The notes: generated by a model from the letters alone, not told the origin. A DNA stretch of 64,000 nt from an uncultured Muribaculaceae bacterium (GCA_947632485.1 CANRPJ010000013.1:1-64000), one strand, 5' to 3'. Shown: positions 8,073 to 17,053, counted from the stretch's first letter. Numbers and translations are program-made.

Positions 8073-9401
8073 TCAGTCGATCTCCTCGTCAGCCTCATAA
8101 CCGCCCATCTCGCGAATAGCGTTTTTGAGCATCACGTATTGCTGGAAGAGATGGTTTACCGGCACTTCTTTTTTCGAATAGTCGTGCATCGGGCTTTTGA
8201 GGAAGAAGCTCAGGAAGCGTTGGATTCCGTAGCGGCCCGCGCGCGCTGCGAGGTCGGTCAGAAGCACGAGATCGAGGCATACGGGAGCGGCAAGGATAGA
8301 ATCGCGGCAGAGGAAGTTGATCTTGATCTGCATAGGATAGCCCATCCAGCCGAAGATATCGATATTGTCCCAGCTCTCCTTGTTGTCGTTACGCGGAGGG
8401 TAATAGTTGATGCGTACCTTATGATAATACTGGGAATCATCATCGTTGCCGTGACCGTAGAGATCCGGCTGATTCTCAGGCACGAGGATACTTTCGAGCG
8501 TAGAGAGTTTTGATACCTCTTTAGTGCGGAAGTTGGCGGGCTCATCGAGCACCAGGCCATCGCGGTTACCAAGTATATTGGTCGAGAACCAGCCTGAGAG
8601 ACCGAGACATCTGGTGCCGATTATTGGCGCGAATCCAGACTTCACAAGCGTCTGGCCGGTTTTGAAATCTTTGCCCGCTATGGGCATCTTAGTTTTGTCG
8701 GCAAGCTGCCACATCGCAGGAATGTCAATCGTAGTGTTGGGAGCTCCCATTATGAAAGGCGCTCCTTCTGAAAGGGCGGCGTAGGCGTAGCACATGGAGG
8801 GGGCAATGCGCTCCTTGTCGTCGGCTTTCATCGCTTTTTCGAGAGCTTCAAGCGATCCGTGGATATCCATATCGACTGGCACGAACACTTCCGTAGAAGC
8901 TGCCCAAAGCACTACAACTCGCTCTACTCCAGTCTCTTTCTTGAAGTTTCTGATATCTTTCCGGAGCTGCTCCACCATTTCCCAACGCGTCATGCCTTCC
9001 ATCACATTGGTGCCGGCGAGCCTTTTGGCATAGCTTTTGTCGAAAGCGGCTTTCATCGGCTTAATGCGTTCGAGCTCCTCTTTTACGGGATTGATATCCT
9101 TCTCCTTAAGGACTTCAGCCTTGATCGCGGACTCGTAGGCGTTGTCGGGATATACGTCCCACGCTCCGAACACGATATCATCTAATTCCGCAAGGGGCAC
9201 TATATCTTTATAATGGAGATACTTCTTATCTGCTCCTTTTCCTACACGGATTTTGTCATATTGGGTCATGGAGCCGACCGGTTTTGCCAGGCCTTTGCGG
9301 GTCATGAGCACTCCGGTGATAAAAGTAGTGGTGACAGCCCCGAGACCTACCACAAGTACTCCCAATTTTCCGTTGAGTTCCTTAGAATTGCTAAGTGACA
9401 T
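8073..9401 (-). CDS. ino1: myo-Inositol-1-phosphate synthase
   Basis: The 442-residue NAD-dependent enzyme turns glucose 6-phosphate into inositol 1-phosphate. The Rossmann start [13 protein letters not shown] (residues 15-27), the segment [14 protein letters not shown] and the catalytic-region motif [11 protein letters not shown] (about 212-226), followed by the Lys-rich active-site part [10 protein letters not shown], are all present. Length is normal for the family. In gut Bacteroidota this gene opens the pathway to inositol phospholipids and inositol sphingolipids, and here it follows a CDP-alcohol phosphotransferase, GtrA and an acyltransferase on the same strand, which supports that role. 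Confidence 0.95.
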   Translation of the reverse strand: MSLSNSKELNGKLGVLVVGLGAVTTTFITGVLMTRKGLAKPVGSMTQYDKIRVGKGADKKYLHYKDIVPLAELDDIVFGAWDVYPDNAYESAIKAEVLKEKDINPVKEELERIKPMKAAFDKSYAKRLAGTNVMEGMTRWEMVEQLRKDIRNFKKETGVERVVVLWAASTEVFVPVDMDIHGSLEALEKAMKADDKERIAPSMCYAYAALSEGAPFIMGAPNTTIDIPAMWQLADKTKMPIAGKDFKTGQTLVKSGFAPIIGTRCLGLSGWFSTNILGNRDGLVLDEPANFRTKEVSKLSTLESILVPENQPDLYGHGNDDDSQYYHKVRINYYPPRNDNKESWDNIDIFGWMGYPMQIKINFLCRDSILAAPVCLDLVLLTDLAARAGRYGIQRFLSFFLKSPMHDYSKKEVPVNHLFQQYVMLKNAIREMGGYEADEEID

Positions 9402-9434
9402 GATCTTTCTGTATTAAAAGTTTCCCAACTACTG

Positions 9435-10349
9435 CTAATCGCTAAGCGTTGTGATATGGCGCCCCGACAGATCGTAGGTCTGCATGCGGAGATACCAACC
9501 GAGCGCTTCATAATCTTTTCCAAACTCGGCCTGTTTCTCTACGCTAACCGGTTCGCCGATAGATATTCGCAGAGGTTTATTTTTCTTCTTAAACAGCTCT
9601 CTGGCGAGGCAAGCGGTGCGCAATGGAATCGAATGATGCCCCAGATAGCTGAAAAGGCGGGAGTTGGAGCCGTGGAAATAAATCGGAATCACGGGCACTT
9701 TCGCCTTGCTTATAATCTGTAGCACAATCGGCTGCCACGGACGGTCTACTATTATGCCGTCTTTATCAGTTTTGCCGATAGCTCCGGCGGGAAAGAACCC
9801 TACCGGAGAGCCATTTTTGAGCAGTGTAAGAGCTTCGCGCACTCCCGCTACCGAGACTTTACGCTTCTCCGGATCCGTGGAGGCCGCCTGGTCTACGGCT
9901 ATGAAATTCGGGCGCATGGCGGAGATACGGTTCAGGATCATATTGACCATCACCTTATAATCAGGGCGCAGACGCGTTATGAGATATATGAGCGCTATGC
10001 CGTCGAGCGAGCCGAAGGGGTGATTGCTCACCGTGATGAATGGACCTTCCTTGAAGCGGTCGAGAATCTCGATACCGGTTACATCGACCGGAATCTTGAA
10101 CTCATCTTCAATTAGGTGCTTCACGAACTCAGGCCCTGGCGTCTTGCACCAGGCGGAATGTATCCTGTTCACCTCGTCGAGCTGGAAAAGATGCATCGCC
10201 CACTTCACAAGCCATGGAAAAGATTCGAGCTTAGGCACGATTTCCATAATGTCGCCCATGTTCAATACGTCGGGGCGAACCTCAATCCCGGGGTAGTTGT
10301 CGAAGGTATAGACTTCTTCACCTTTATTATTTTTGCCAATATGCATCAT
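9435..10349 (-). CDS. Lysophospholipid acyltransferase-like protein
   Basis: The 304-residue protein belongs to the glycerolipid acyltransferase (PlsC-like) superfamily. The catalytic motif is SNHPFGSLDG (about residues 104-113), with His and Asp separated by five residues rather than the usual four, followed by a substrate motif VGFFPAGAIG (about 177-186, an FPEG-like block). This variant is shared with GlsA/OlsA-type O-acyltransferases that acylate amino-acid lipids, so the acceptor may not be lysophosphatidate. It probably acts at the inner membrane. It sits between GtrA and the inositol-phosphate synthase in a tight operon. A second ATG at 10346 is equally possible as start. Confidence 0.8.
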   Translation of the reverse strand: MMHIGKNNKGEEVYTFDNYPGIEVRPDVLNMGDIMEIVPKLESFPWLVKWAMHLFQLDEVNRIHSAWCKTPGPEFVKHLIEDEFKIPVDVTGIEILDRFKEGPFITVSNHPFGSLDGIALIYLITRLRPDYKVMVNMILNRISAMRPNFIAVDQAASTDPEKRKVSVAGVREALTLLKNGSPVGFFPAGAIGKTDKDGIIVDRPWQPIVLQIISKAKVPVIPIYFHGSNSRLFSYLGHHSIPLRTACLARELFKKKNKPLRISIGEPVSVEKQAEFGKDYEALGWYLRMQTYDLSGRHITTLSD

Positions 10350-10355
10350 TTCCGG

Positions 10356-10925
10356 TTATTGTTTGCTTTTGGGATAGAGCCCTATGCTTTTAAGAAACGC
10401 GGCTATATAGCGGTCAATCCAGGTTACCTTAAACACGAAGTTGCGCTGCAGCAGGAAGTTCCAGCAGAGTGATACCATAAGCGCCACAAAGAGGCGTGCC
10501 GCCAGGAAGATGCCGTCTTTTGTAATTCCGGTGGTTTCTACCAGCCAGTCCCAGTCGCCGAAGAGGTGATAGATTATCTGGGTGCCGAAGCTGTTGAGAA
10601 GGAGCGAACCCGTCCATACGAAGAGGTATTTGGTAAGCGCTATCCTCCAGTCGATTCCTTCGGCATGGAAGGTGAATTTATAATTGATCGAACAGTTGAG
10701 GATTCCTCCGATAAAGGCTCCGAAGGCCGTGGAGAGAAACGGTGTGAACCCTAAGAAGGAAAATGCAATGAAGGAGAGCAGGGTATCGATCCAGCCACAG
10801 AGCTGCGACGAAACGCTCGATCGCAGAAGCGTGAAGAAGAAACCGTCGTTGTGCAGAACCGTTTCTTTAGCTTGAGCGAGGCGCGACTTAACATTCGTAG
10901 TCTGAGCTTTCTGCGGGCTGCCCAT
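10356..10925 (-). CDS. GtrA family membrane protein
   Basis: This 189-residue protein has four predicted membrane helices (about residues 45-65, 70-90, 105-125 and 143-163) and the GtrA landmarks: LCGWIDTLLSFIAF near the start and the helix pair with FGAFIGGILNCSINYKFTF. GtrA proteins are thought to help move lipid-linked sugars, or polyprenyl-linked precursors, across the inner membrane. Its ATG follows the stop of the CDP-alcohol phosphotransferase with no gap. By context it may serve an inositol lipid or its glycosylated form. Confidence 0.85.
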   Translation of the reverse strand: MGSPQKAQTTNVKSRLAQAKETVLHNDGFFFTLLRSSVSSQLCGWIDTLLSFIAFSFLGFTPFLSTAFGAFIGGILNCSINYKFTFHAEGIDWRIALTKYLFVWTGSLLLNSFGTQIIYHLFGDWDWLVETTGITKDGIFLAARLFVALMVSLCWNFLLQRNFVFKVTWIDRYIAAFLKSIGLYPKSKQ

Positions 10926-11618
10926 TTAATGCTTATGGAAAGGTTTTGGGGGGTCTATTCTGGAAAGATCCTTAAGATCTTTTGCCATAGAGATTATGTA
11001 GGTCAGATAGAGTCCAGCTGCTACTGCTGCGCCGATGCAATCATATATGGTAAATTCGGCATTGGCGATTTTCAGATGAATATCGTTGAGGGGCAGATAG
11101 ATGTAGAGAATGCAGACTAAAATTATAATCACCCTCATCTCTGTCGGGCCAAGTTTGCCGTAGGTGAGCCTGAATTGCCCGAGCACGATAGTCGAGATAT
11201 AAGTATAGATCGACATGCAGAGGTATCCGCCCATTATGAAAAGCGAGATGCTGAGCTGCATCAGCGGGGAGAGACCGAGACCAAGACAGAATAGGCTGGT
11301 GGTCAGTGCGTCGAGTGTATGGTCAATGAAAAAGCCGTATTTAGGCCGCTGGGTCTGCCTCATTCGGGCCAGAGTGCCGTCGAGGCCATCGCCCACCCAG
11401 TTCAGGAAGAGGCAGGCTGATGAGGCCCAGAAGAAATGCACATTGATATTTGCGAGCCAGCAGAAGGCGGCATATAAAATAGCGGAAACCAGTCCGAAGT
11501 AGGAACACATATCCGATGTGACCCAATCAGGAGTATGCTCCGCAATCCATTTTATCGTCTTCTTATCAAGGCTGATGAGAAGCGAGGTCTGAATGCGTTC
11601 CGCATTTTCATTTCCCAT
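10926..11618 (-). CDS. CDP-alcohol phosphotransferase, probable phosphatidylinositol-phosphate synthase
   Basis: The 230-residue membrane enzyme has the full metal-binding signature: D77-G-x2-G81-x2-A84-R85, G95, D99, D103, with D80 also in place. About six membrane helices surround it. Enzymes of this class transfer a phosphatidyl group from CDP-diacylglycerol to an alcohol. The inositol-1-phosphate synthase three genes downstream makes inositol 1-phosphate the likely acceptor, giving phosphatidylinositol phosphate as in the inositol-lipid clusters known from gut Bacteroidota. No PgpA-like phosphatase is nearby, so dephosphorylation must be encoded elsewhere. It opens the operon CDP-OH PT-gtrA-acyltransferase-ino1-(trmD). 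Confidence 0.85.
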   Translation of the reverse strand: MGNENAERIQTSLLISLDKKTIKWIAEHTPDWVTSDMCSYFGLVSAILYAAFCWLANINVHFFWASSACLFLNWVGDGLDGTLARMRQTQRPKYGFFIDHTLDALTTSLFCLGLGLSPLMQLSISLFIMGGYLCMSIYTYISTIVLGQFRLTYGKLGPTEMRVIIILVCILYIYLPLNDIHLKIANAEFTIYDCIGAAVAAGLYLTYIISMAKDLKDLSRIDPPKPFHKH

Positions 11619-11659
11619 AATTGATAACTATTTATAGTCGTTTTATGAAAAATCGTCTC

Positions 11660-11681
11660 CCGGAAAGCTCAGCTTTTCCGG
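11660..11681 (-). promoter_or_regulatory. Hairpin in the leader of the inositol-lipid operon
   Basis: On the transcribed strand CCGGAAA and TTTCCGG form a seven-pair stem, and a short U-run follows after about six bases. It lies between the promoter at 11703 and the first gene, so it could act as an attenuator; this is inference. Confidence 0.4.
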
Positions 11682-11702
11682 TAATGATGTTATAAACCAC
11701 TA

Positions 11703-11730
11703 CAAAGTTAATCATTATATTTGGAATCAA
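11703..11730 (-). promoter_or_regulatory. Promoter of the inositol-lipid operon
   Basis: A perfect TAACTTTG lies at 11710-11703. The nearest upstream TTG (11730-11728) is only 17 bases away, so the -33 element is weaker than at other sites here. The leader would be about 80 bases. Confidence 0.6.
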
Positions 11731-11805
11731 AGGCTTAATTGCAGAAATTACTTACGGCATACGCGGCCGGATGCGCCGCTCGCTGAATCAAAAAATCTAA
11801 CAGAC

Positions 11806-11822
11806 AGCCGTTAGCATCGGCT
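11806..11822 (-). terminator. Possible terminator of the heptose operon
   Basis: AGCCG and CGGCT enclose a seven-base loop on the minus strand, and ATTTTTT follows after nine bases. It lies just past the hddC-gmhB stop. The stem is short. Confidence 0.4.
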
Positions 11823-11835
11823 ATACCTCATTATT

Positions 11836-13161
11836 TCAGCTCTTTGAGCCGGATCCGGTTATCGCTTTCACGGCCTCGAGAAGGGCGTAGGGACTATTGC
11901 GCTCTATCAGGATTGATTTGCAGCCGGCATTGATTCCGGCATCTACATCGGCTTTGCTGTCACCGATCATGTATGATTCGGAAAGGTCGATATTAAAATC
12001 CTCAGCCGCCTTGAGCAGCATTCCCGGGCGGGGCTTACGGCATTCGCATTCAAACTTAAGCTCCGGAATCTCGCCTTCAAAACCTTTGTCGGGGTGATGA
12101 GGGCAGTAATAGAGGGCATCGGTGAAGGCGCCGGCGTGTCCCAGCTCGGTAGCCATCTTTCTATGAATCTCGTTGAGCTCCTCTACCGTCACTTCGCCGC
12201 GGGCTATCACCGGCTGGTTCGTCACCACAATAGCGAGATAGCCTGACTCATTTATAAGTTTTATGGCTTCCGCCGCTCCAGGCAGAAGCTCGAACTCATT
12301 GATATTCCGGAGGAAACCGACATATCGGTTTATTGTTCCGTCGCGGTCGAGGAAGATGGCTTTCTGCTTGTGAGATAGATTACGGGCTTTCACAAGGCCG
12401 GAGGTGAAATCCTTCATCACCGATTCAAACCGGTCGGGTGTACCCATATCCTTCACATATTCAGGACTATCGTAGCAATACAGGGGTCCCGTGCCCGCGA
12501 GTGGCTTTAGCAGGTCACGGTCGAGATCTACTTTACGGATCTTGCCTTCGGGCGAGGTCTTTCCTACTTCGTCGGGATCAATGCCGCAGTCTTCGAGCAG
12601 ACGGGGGCTTATCACATGGACTCCGGCGTTGACTCTGTTGTCGTAATACCGCGGGCGCGGATCCTCCTTGGCGAGCCATGAGAGCACGCGGTTCCCGCTG
12701 TCGGCGATTATGAGTCCGCTGTCGTAAGGGTGACTGTTCGGGTGGGTAAGAATGGTAGCCTGGCCGCCATGACTTTTGTGATAATTCAGGAACCGGCTGA
12801 AATCCACATCGAACATCGCATCAGCATTGAGCAGCAGAAAATCTTCTGTCAGCTTCTCCTTAAGCTTCAGCAGAGCGCCGGCGTTTCCGAGCGGCACCTC
12901 TTCGTTGAAGTATTCGATGTTTACGCCGAAGGGTTTTCCCGTGGCGGGAGAGATTCCGGAGCCGTCGCCGAAATAATCGGTAATCACGCTCCCAAGGTGA
13001 GATACGGTTATGATAATGTCACGGAAGCCCTGATCCCTCAGATTCTCCAGCTCATGCTCGAGCACGGGTTTCCCCTCAATCTGAATCATCGGCTTCGGAA
13101 TATCCGAAAACATTGAGGCTATCCTCGTGCCCCGGCCGCCGGCCATTATCACCGTTTTCAT
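11836..13161 (-). CDS. hddC-gmhB: Fused heptose-1-phosphate guanylyltransferase and heptose-bisphosphate phosphatase
   Basis: This 441-residue protein joins two enzymes of GDP-D-glycero-alpha-D-manno-heptose synthesis. Residues 1-235 are a nucleotidyltransferase (MAGGRGTRIASMFSDIPKPM, LLLNADAMFDVDF) like HddC. Residues 265-435 are a HAD phosphatase like GmhB: DRDGTINRY (motif I, with both aspartates), VTNQPVIARG, the zinc site CPHHP...CECRKPRPG, and MIGDSKADVDAG. A short linker of about 25 residues joins them. The order in the pathway is gmhA, hddA, gmhB, hddC, so the fusion holds steps 3 and 4. It sits 11 bases after gmhA. Most species encode these as separate proteins. Confidence 0.92.
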   Translation of the reverse strand: MKTVIMAGGRGTRIASMFSDIPKPMIQIEGKPVLEHELENLRDQGFRDIIITVSHLGSVITDYFGDGSGISPATGKPFGVNIEYFNEEVPLGNAGALLKLKEKLTEDFLLLNADAMFDVDFSRFLNYHKSHGGQATILTHPNSHPYDSGLIIADSGNRVLSWLAKEDPRPRYYDNRVNAGVHVISPRLLEDCGIDPDEVGKTSPEGKIRKVDLDRDLLKPLAGTGPLYCYDSPEYVKDMGTPDRFESVMKDFTSGLVKARNLSHKQKAIFLDRDGTINRYVGFLRNINEFELLPGAAEAIKLINESGYLAIVVTNQPVIARGEVTVEELNEIHRKMATELGHAGAFTDALYYCPHHPDKGFEGEIPELKFECECRKPRPGMLLKAAEDFNIDLSESYMIGDSKADVDAGINAGCKSILIERNSPYALLEAVKAITGSGSKS

Positions 13162-13172
13162 AACCTTAACCC

Positions 13173-13772
13173 TCAGTCAGAATAACCTTCGCCGAAAATC
13201 TCATTCTCCACTATGCCGCAGATGATGTGTCCGATCATTATGTGGCATTCCTGGATTCTGGGGGTTGACGTGCTGGGCACCTTTATAACAAGATCCCATT
13301 CGTCCATCTTGCAGGGTTTGCCTCCCGTAAGAGCTATTGTGAACACCTCTTTCTCGCGGCATACCGGCAGCGCCGCCACAAGATTGGCCGAATTGCCGGA
13401 GGTGGAGATACCTATAAGCACATCGCCTGCCGCTCCCTGCGCCTGCACCTGCCGGGCAAACAGCCTGTCGTAGCCATAATCATTACCTATGGCGGTGATT
13501 ATAGAGGTATCGGTGGTAAGAGCCAGAGAGGGGAGTCCGGGCCGGTCGAAATAGAACTTGCTCACGAACTCACCGGCCAGATGCTGGGCATCGGCCGCGC
13601 TGCCGCCATTGCCGGCAAACATCGTCTTTCGGCCGTTCCGGTAGGCCTCGATGCATTTCTGGGCTGCTTCGCCGATTAGGCGGCAGAGCTCATCGTCGGC
13701 CAGAATCGCTTCTTTGGCTGCTATACTATCGGAGATATGCGATTTTATATCACCCGTTATGGTTCTATCCAT
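13173..13772 (-). CDS. gmhA: Sedoheptulose-7-phosphate isomerase
   Basis: The 199-residue SIS-domain enzyme converts sedoheptulose 7-phosphate into D-glycero-D-manno-heptose 7-phosphate. It has the GmhA motifs FAGNGGSAADAQHLAGEF (about residues 52-70) and GISTSGNSANLV (about 117-128), and EFVSKFYFDRPGLPSLAL between them. ATG 13772 is used; the codon before it in frame is TTG. It lies 5 bases after hddA and 11 bases before the hddC-gmhB fusion, so the four activities are one transcription unit. Confidence 0.95.
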   Translation of the reverse strand: MDRTITGDIKSHISDSIAAKEAILADDELCRLIGEAAQKCIEAYRNGRKTMFAGNGGSAADAQHLAGEFVSKFYFDRPGLPSLALTTDTSIITAIGNDYGYDRLFARQVQAQGAAGDVLIGISTSGNSANLVAALPVCREKEVFTIALTGGKPCKMDEWDLVIKVPSTSTPRIQECHIMIGHIICGIVENEIFGEGYSD

Positions 13773-13777
13773 CAAAG

Positions 13778-14818
13778 TCAGACTTTATCTGTATCGTAGA
13801 TTTTCCAGCCGTGGGCACCTCCCTCGGTAAACTGAAACGGCAACACGAATCCGTTGAGCTTGCCAAGTGCCTCGCTGACTGTCTTTTTATCTTTAGGGTC
13901 CATCATAAACATGATGAAACCTCCGCCTCCCGCGCCGCTCACTTTTCCCGAGATGGCTCCTGCCTGGGTGGCTACATCGAAGGCTTCCTGAATCACCGGA
14001 TTGGTGATTGCGCTCGCCATCTTCTTCTTGTTTTTCCAGCCCTGACCGAGAATGTGCGCGAAGGCGTGCATATCGCCCTTAAGGAGAGCATATTTCATAT
14101 TGATTGCCGACTGCTTGATCTTATGCATGGCATCGACTGCTTCCTTATTTCCCTTAAGGGTATTTTCTTTCTGCTCCTTAATGATCTTTGCTCCCGCTCT
14201 GGAGGCACCGGTAAAATAGAGCACCATCGAGGCTTCCAGTTCATCGATTATCCAGCGCTTGATTTTCAAGGGATTCACTATCACCATGTTGTCTTTGTGA
14301 AACTCCATGTAGTTGAATCCGCCGAATGCCGCGGCATACTGGTCCTGCTGGCCGCCCTCGAGAGCGAGGTCCTTGCGCTCAATCTCTACGGCGAGGCGGG
14401 AGGTCTCGTAGTCGCCGAGGGGCAGCGACTGCCATTCTATGAAGGCTTTCAGAATGCTTACTACCATCGACGAGGAAGTGCCCAGACCGGAACCGATCGG
14501 CGCGTCGTTGTAGGTGGTGATCCGGAATCCTGGGGTCTCGATTCCATAGTCGCGCACGATGCGGTTGTAAACGCCCTTTATGAGCGATGCGTCACCATCG
14601 ATAGCGAGCTGCTTTGTAAGCGGATATGATTTGAAGCACTTTGTATCGTAAGAGTTGATGATGATTTCATCACTATCTATCTCCTCGATAAAACAATAGG
14701 CATAGAGACTAATGGTGGCATTGAGCACAAGACCACCGTAAAGATCACTATATGAGGGGAGATCGCTACCGCCTCCGGCTAATCCAAGACGCAAGGGCGC
14801 TTTACTCCTGATCAACAT
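13778..14818 (-). CDS. hddA: D-glycero-alpha-D-manno-heptose-7-phosphate kinase
   Basis: The 346-residue GHMP kinase phosphorylates heptose 7-phosphate at C1 in the alpha configuration, which commits the product to the GDP (not ADP) branch. The N-terminus RSKAPLRLGLAGGGSDLPSY (residues 4-23), the ATP loop PIGSGLGTSSSMVVS (about 106-120) and the C-terminal KVSGAGGGGFIMFM are the three GHMP motifs. It is the first gene of the heptose operon, read from the strong promoter at 14941-14971 through a leader of about 120 bases. Confidence 0.95.
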   Translation of the reverse strand: MLIRSKAPLRLGLAGGGSDLPSYSDLYGGLVLNATISLYAYCFIEEIDSDEIIINSYDTKCFKSYPLTKQLAIDGDASLIKGVYNRIVRDYGIETPGFRITTYNDAPIGSGLGTSSSMVVSILKAFIEWQSLPLGDYETSRLAVEIERKDLALEGGQQDQYAAAFGGFNYMEFHKDNMVIVNPLKIKRWIIDELEASMVLYFTGASRAGAKIIKEQKENTLKGNKEAVDAMHKIKQSAINMKYALLKGDMHAFAHILGQGWKNKKKMASAITNPVIQEAFDVATQAGAISGKVSGAGGGGFIMFMMDPKDKKTVSEALGKLNGFVLPFQFTEGGAHGWKIYDTDKV

Positions 14819-14940
14819 AATCGAATTTCTTTAAGTTCTAAAATTTGGGTCGATCTGTTTCTTCTTTCCGCCAGTGGAGAGCCGCAGCTGCGGGTGTGGC
14901 GTCCGCTGAGGTCAGGAAGAAATAGTTGTCCATCTATCCG

Positions 14941-14971
14941 CAAATTTACTATTAATATTTCGTTTTAGCAA
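14941..14971 (-). promoter_or_regulatory. Promoter of the GDP-heptose operon
   Basis: TTG (14971-14969), exactly 20 bases, then TAAATTTG (14948-14941). The leader of about 120 bases to hddA contains the perfect palindrome CCGCAGCTGCGG at 14882-14893; no riboswitch was recognised. Confidence 0.82.
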
Positions 14972-14995
14972 ATGTGGCGCGGAAGGTGCAGGCCC

Positions 14996-15200
14996 CTTGA
15001 CAGCCTTGACACGGTAATTGTCTTAAAATGCTGTAGATTAGTTAGATGGACATTATTTCGTGTCAAGGCGAGATGGATCGCACTATCCTAAGAGCCGGAA
15101 GCGCCGAGAAAGGAGACTTGACACTCGAAAGAGGTTATCGCTCTGTATATCAGATGATAAAATGGAAATCTCTGTCAAGGCTGTCAAGCCTCCTTTCTTC
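14996..15200. repeat. CTTGACA palindromic element, copy 1 (long form)
   Basis: The left end reads CTTGACAGCCTTGACACG and the right end TGTCAAGGCTGTCAAGCC followed by TCCTTTCTTC; the ends are inverted copies. Two more half-sites lie inside (CGTGTCAAGG at 15059-15068 and ACTTGACACTCG at 15116-15127). A shorter copy with the same ends lies at 54912-55004. Nothing coding is seen inside. A plus-strand terminator follows at once. Confidence 0.7.
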
Positions 15201-15221
15201 AGCCGGGACACCGGCTTTTTT
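15201..15221 (+). terminator. Intrinsic terminator, plus strand
   Basis: AGCCGG, a GACA loop, CCGGCT and TTTTTT read as a compact terminator for plus-strand transcription. It abuts the 3' end of the GH84 gene on the other strand. It may end a transcript from the repeat element or block antisense reading into GH84. Confidence 0.65.
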
Positions 15222-15222
15222 C

Positions 15223-17013
15223 CTACTTCAGGCGCGCTTTAGCGTTTTGATATAGCGAATCGAGGGTAGGGAGGAGCACGGTTGTGCCCAGCTTCACTCC
15301 CGTCTGGAAATCATGGAGCGGGGCGTGCTTGTCGTAGCTGTCAATGTGCAGTCGCTGCGCATCGCCATATTTTATCATCTGGTCGGTATATTGCTTTCCT
15401 GCCGCCTGAAGCATCTGCGGCGAGGTGGAGGCGAGTGTGCAAGCAGTGATTCCGAAATCGCCTATGTTGATAGCCTGTTCAAGCCACGGGCGAAGCTCAT
15501 CGACGAGAGCCAGATTTGTACTGTCAGCGAGAAGCTGCAGGGCCGCAGCCTTCAGCTTGCCGCACGATTCCGCGATGCTCATAATGGCTTTCTGATCACC
15601 GGCCAGCGCCTTTTCAGCCACCGGTTTCAGCTCCTCATTCTCCATTCGGCTGAAACCCTGCCAGTTGGGGAATGGATTCTGGTTGAAGGAAGCAAATAGC
15701 TTCATCTCTTCGGCAGCTCCGGGAATAAGCAGTTCGATAGCCTCGTTCCAGGCGCGCACCGGTTCGTAGGCTTTCATGTTCCAGAGATAATCGCCCACGC
15801 CATAGACCGCAATTTTCGAAGCCTCAGGATATTGCATCGGATTGCTCACGAAACCGGCCAGCTTGTCGGCTATATCGGGCGTATTGCCGTAGGCGGGACC
15901 GAGGAGTACCTTGTCCTTCACATAGTCACTTACGGGGAAATTCCACCAGATGAAGGCCTTGCGCCCTATTTTCGGATTTACCCAGTCGAGCGTGGGAGCG
16001 TCGATGTCGGCCATTACGTTGCGTCCGGTCCACATCACCTGCACCCCCGGATTCAGGTTTTCCCTGAGCCCGTCGAGATAGTCGGATTCATAGCTCTTCT
16101 GGAAAGCTTCGTTATATACGGTCGGACACATTACCAGAGGAGCTACATCGGGATTGGCCGCGATGAAGGCACTGTCGATATAGTTGAGAAGCTCAGCCTG
16201 GCGGGTGGCTTTGGTACCTTCCCCTGAAATGTCGTCGAAGAATACTGCGAAGGCGCGTACACCAAGGTCATACATGTGGCGGAACTTATCGACGATTTCC
16301 CGGCGCTCCGTACCGTCCCATACGATGTCAGCCCCGGGGTGTATGGCCCAGTAGAAATTTACTGCCCGGTCGTTGGCCGCCTTCGCCAGCTCGCTTATCT
16401 CCTTACCCTCCTTCTCCGGATAGGGTTCGCGCCATCGGTCACGGTGGAACGGATCGTCTTTCGGGCCATAGAAATAGCTGTTCATCTTGTGCCGCCCCAG
16501 AAACTCAAGCATGGAGAGGCGTTCGGAATGGCTCCAGGGGGTGCCGTAGAAGCCTTCCACCACGCCGCGGAAGGGCACGTCGGGACTGTCGGCTATGGTG
16601 CATTCCTCCAGAAGGCCGTCGGCCATCATGGCGAGCAGCGACTGCACGCCATAATAGAGACCCTGTTCATCGGCGCCGGCTATCGTAACCTCGCGTGGGG
16701 TGATGCTCAGGCAGTAGCCTTCGGAGCCGGGAATCATGCCCGCAAGTTTCTTCACATTTTTATCTCCCTTCAGGCCCATCACGAGTCTTACAGGAGCTTC
16801 CTTGCTGAATTTCAGGGAGTCGCGCTCAAGTGCCTTTACTGCTATTGAGTTCTGGAGCGATGCTGGAATCTCCAGGCGGAAGCTCTCCGGAGCGTCGAAG
16901 GTCTTGCCTTCAGCGGAGATCTGGTGAGGCGTAGGCGCGATGAGATTTGCCTGCGGATAAGCCGCAAGCCCGGCTGCCGCAAGGAGCATGGCGCCACAAA
17001 TAAATCTTTTCAT
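15223..17013 (-). CDS. Exported GH84 beta-N-acetylglucosaminidase
   Basis: The 596-residue protein has a signal peptide (residues 1-20), an N-terminal GH20b-like domain (about 25-140) and a GH84 TIM barrel (about 145-430) opening with RGVVEGFYGTPWSHSERL. The catalytic Asp pair is in VFFDDISGEG (near residues 258-262), which fits substrate-assisted hydrolysis of terminal beta-GlcNAc. A helical domain follows to the end. Bacteroidetes GH84 enzymes act on host O-GlcNAc or mucin-type glycans in the periplasm or outside. It lies 40 bases after the HAD gene, at the end of the lipid head-group operon, so an activity on the cell's own glycolipid is another possibility. Confidence 0.92.
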   Translation of the reverse strand: MKRFICGAMLLAAAGLAAYPQANLIAPTPHQISAEGKTFDAPESFRLEIPASLQNSIAVKALERDSLKFSKEAPVRLVMGLKGDKNVKKLAGMIPGSEGYCLSITPREVTIAGADEQGLYYGVQSLLAMMADGLLEECTIADSPDVPFRGVVEGFYGTPWSHSERLSMLEFLGRHKMNSYFYGPKDDPFHRDRWREPYPEKEGKEISELAKAANDRAVNFYWAIHPGADIVWDGTERREIVDKFRHMYDLGVRAFAVFFDDISGEGTKATRQAELLNYIDSAFIAANPDVAPLVMCPTVYNEAFQKSYESDYLDGLRENLNPGVQVMWTGRNVMADIDAPTLDWVNPKIGRKAFIWWNFPVSDYVKDKVLLGPAYGNTPDIADKLAGFVSNPMQYPEASKIAVYGVGDYLWNMKAYEPVRAWNEAIELLIPGAAEEMKLFASFNQNPFPNWQGFSRMENEELKPVAEKALAGDQKAIMSIAESCGKLKAAALQLLADSTNLALVDELRPWLEQAINIGDFGITACTLASTSPQMLQAAGKQYTDQMIKYGDAQRLHIDSYDKHAPLHDFQTGVKLGTTVLLPTLDSLYQNAKARLK

Positions 17014-17053
17014 GGTGTTAGGGGGTTCGGGTTAGGGAAAATCAGGTTGAGGT

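Noticed and set aside
13811..14629. A 272-codon plus-strand frame across hddA
   Set aside because: hddA carries all three GHMP kinase motifs; the opposite frame has none of a known family and no promoter.
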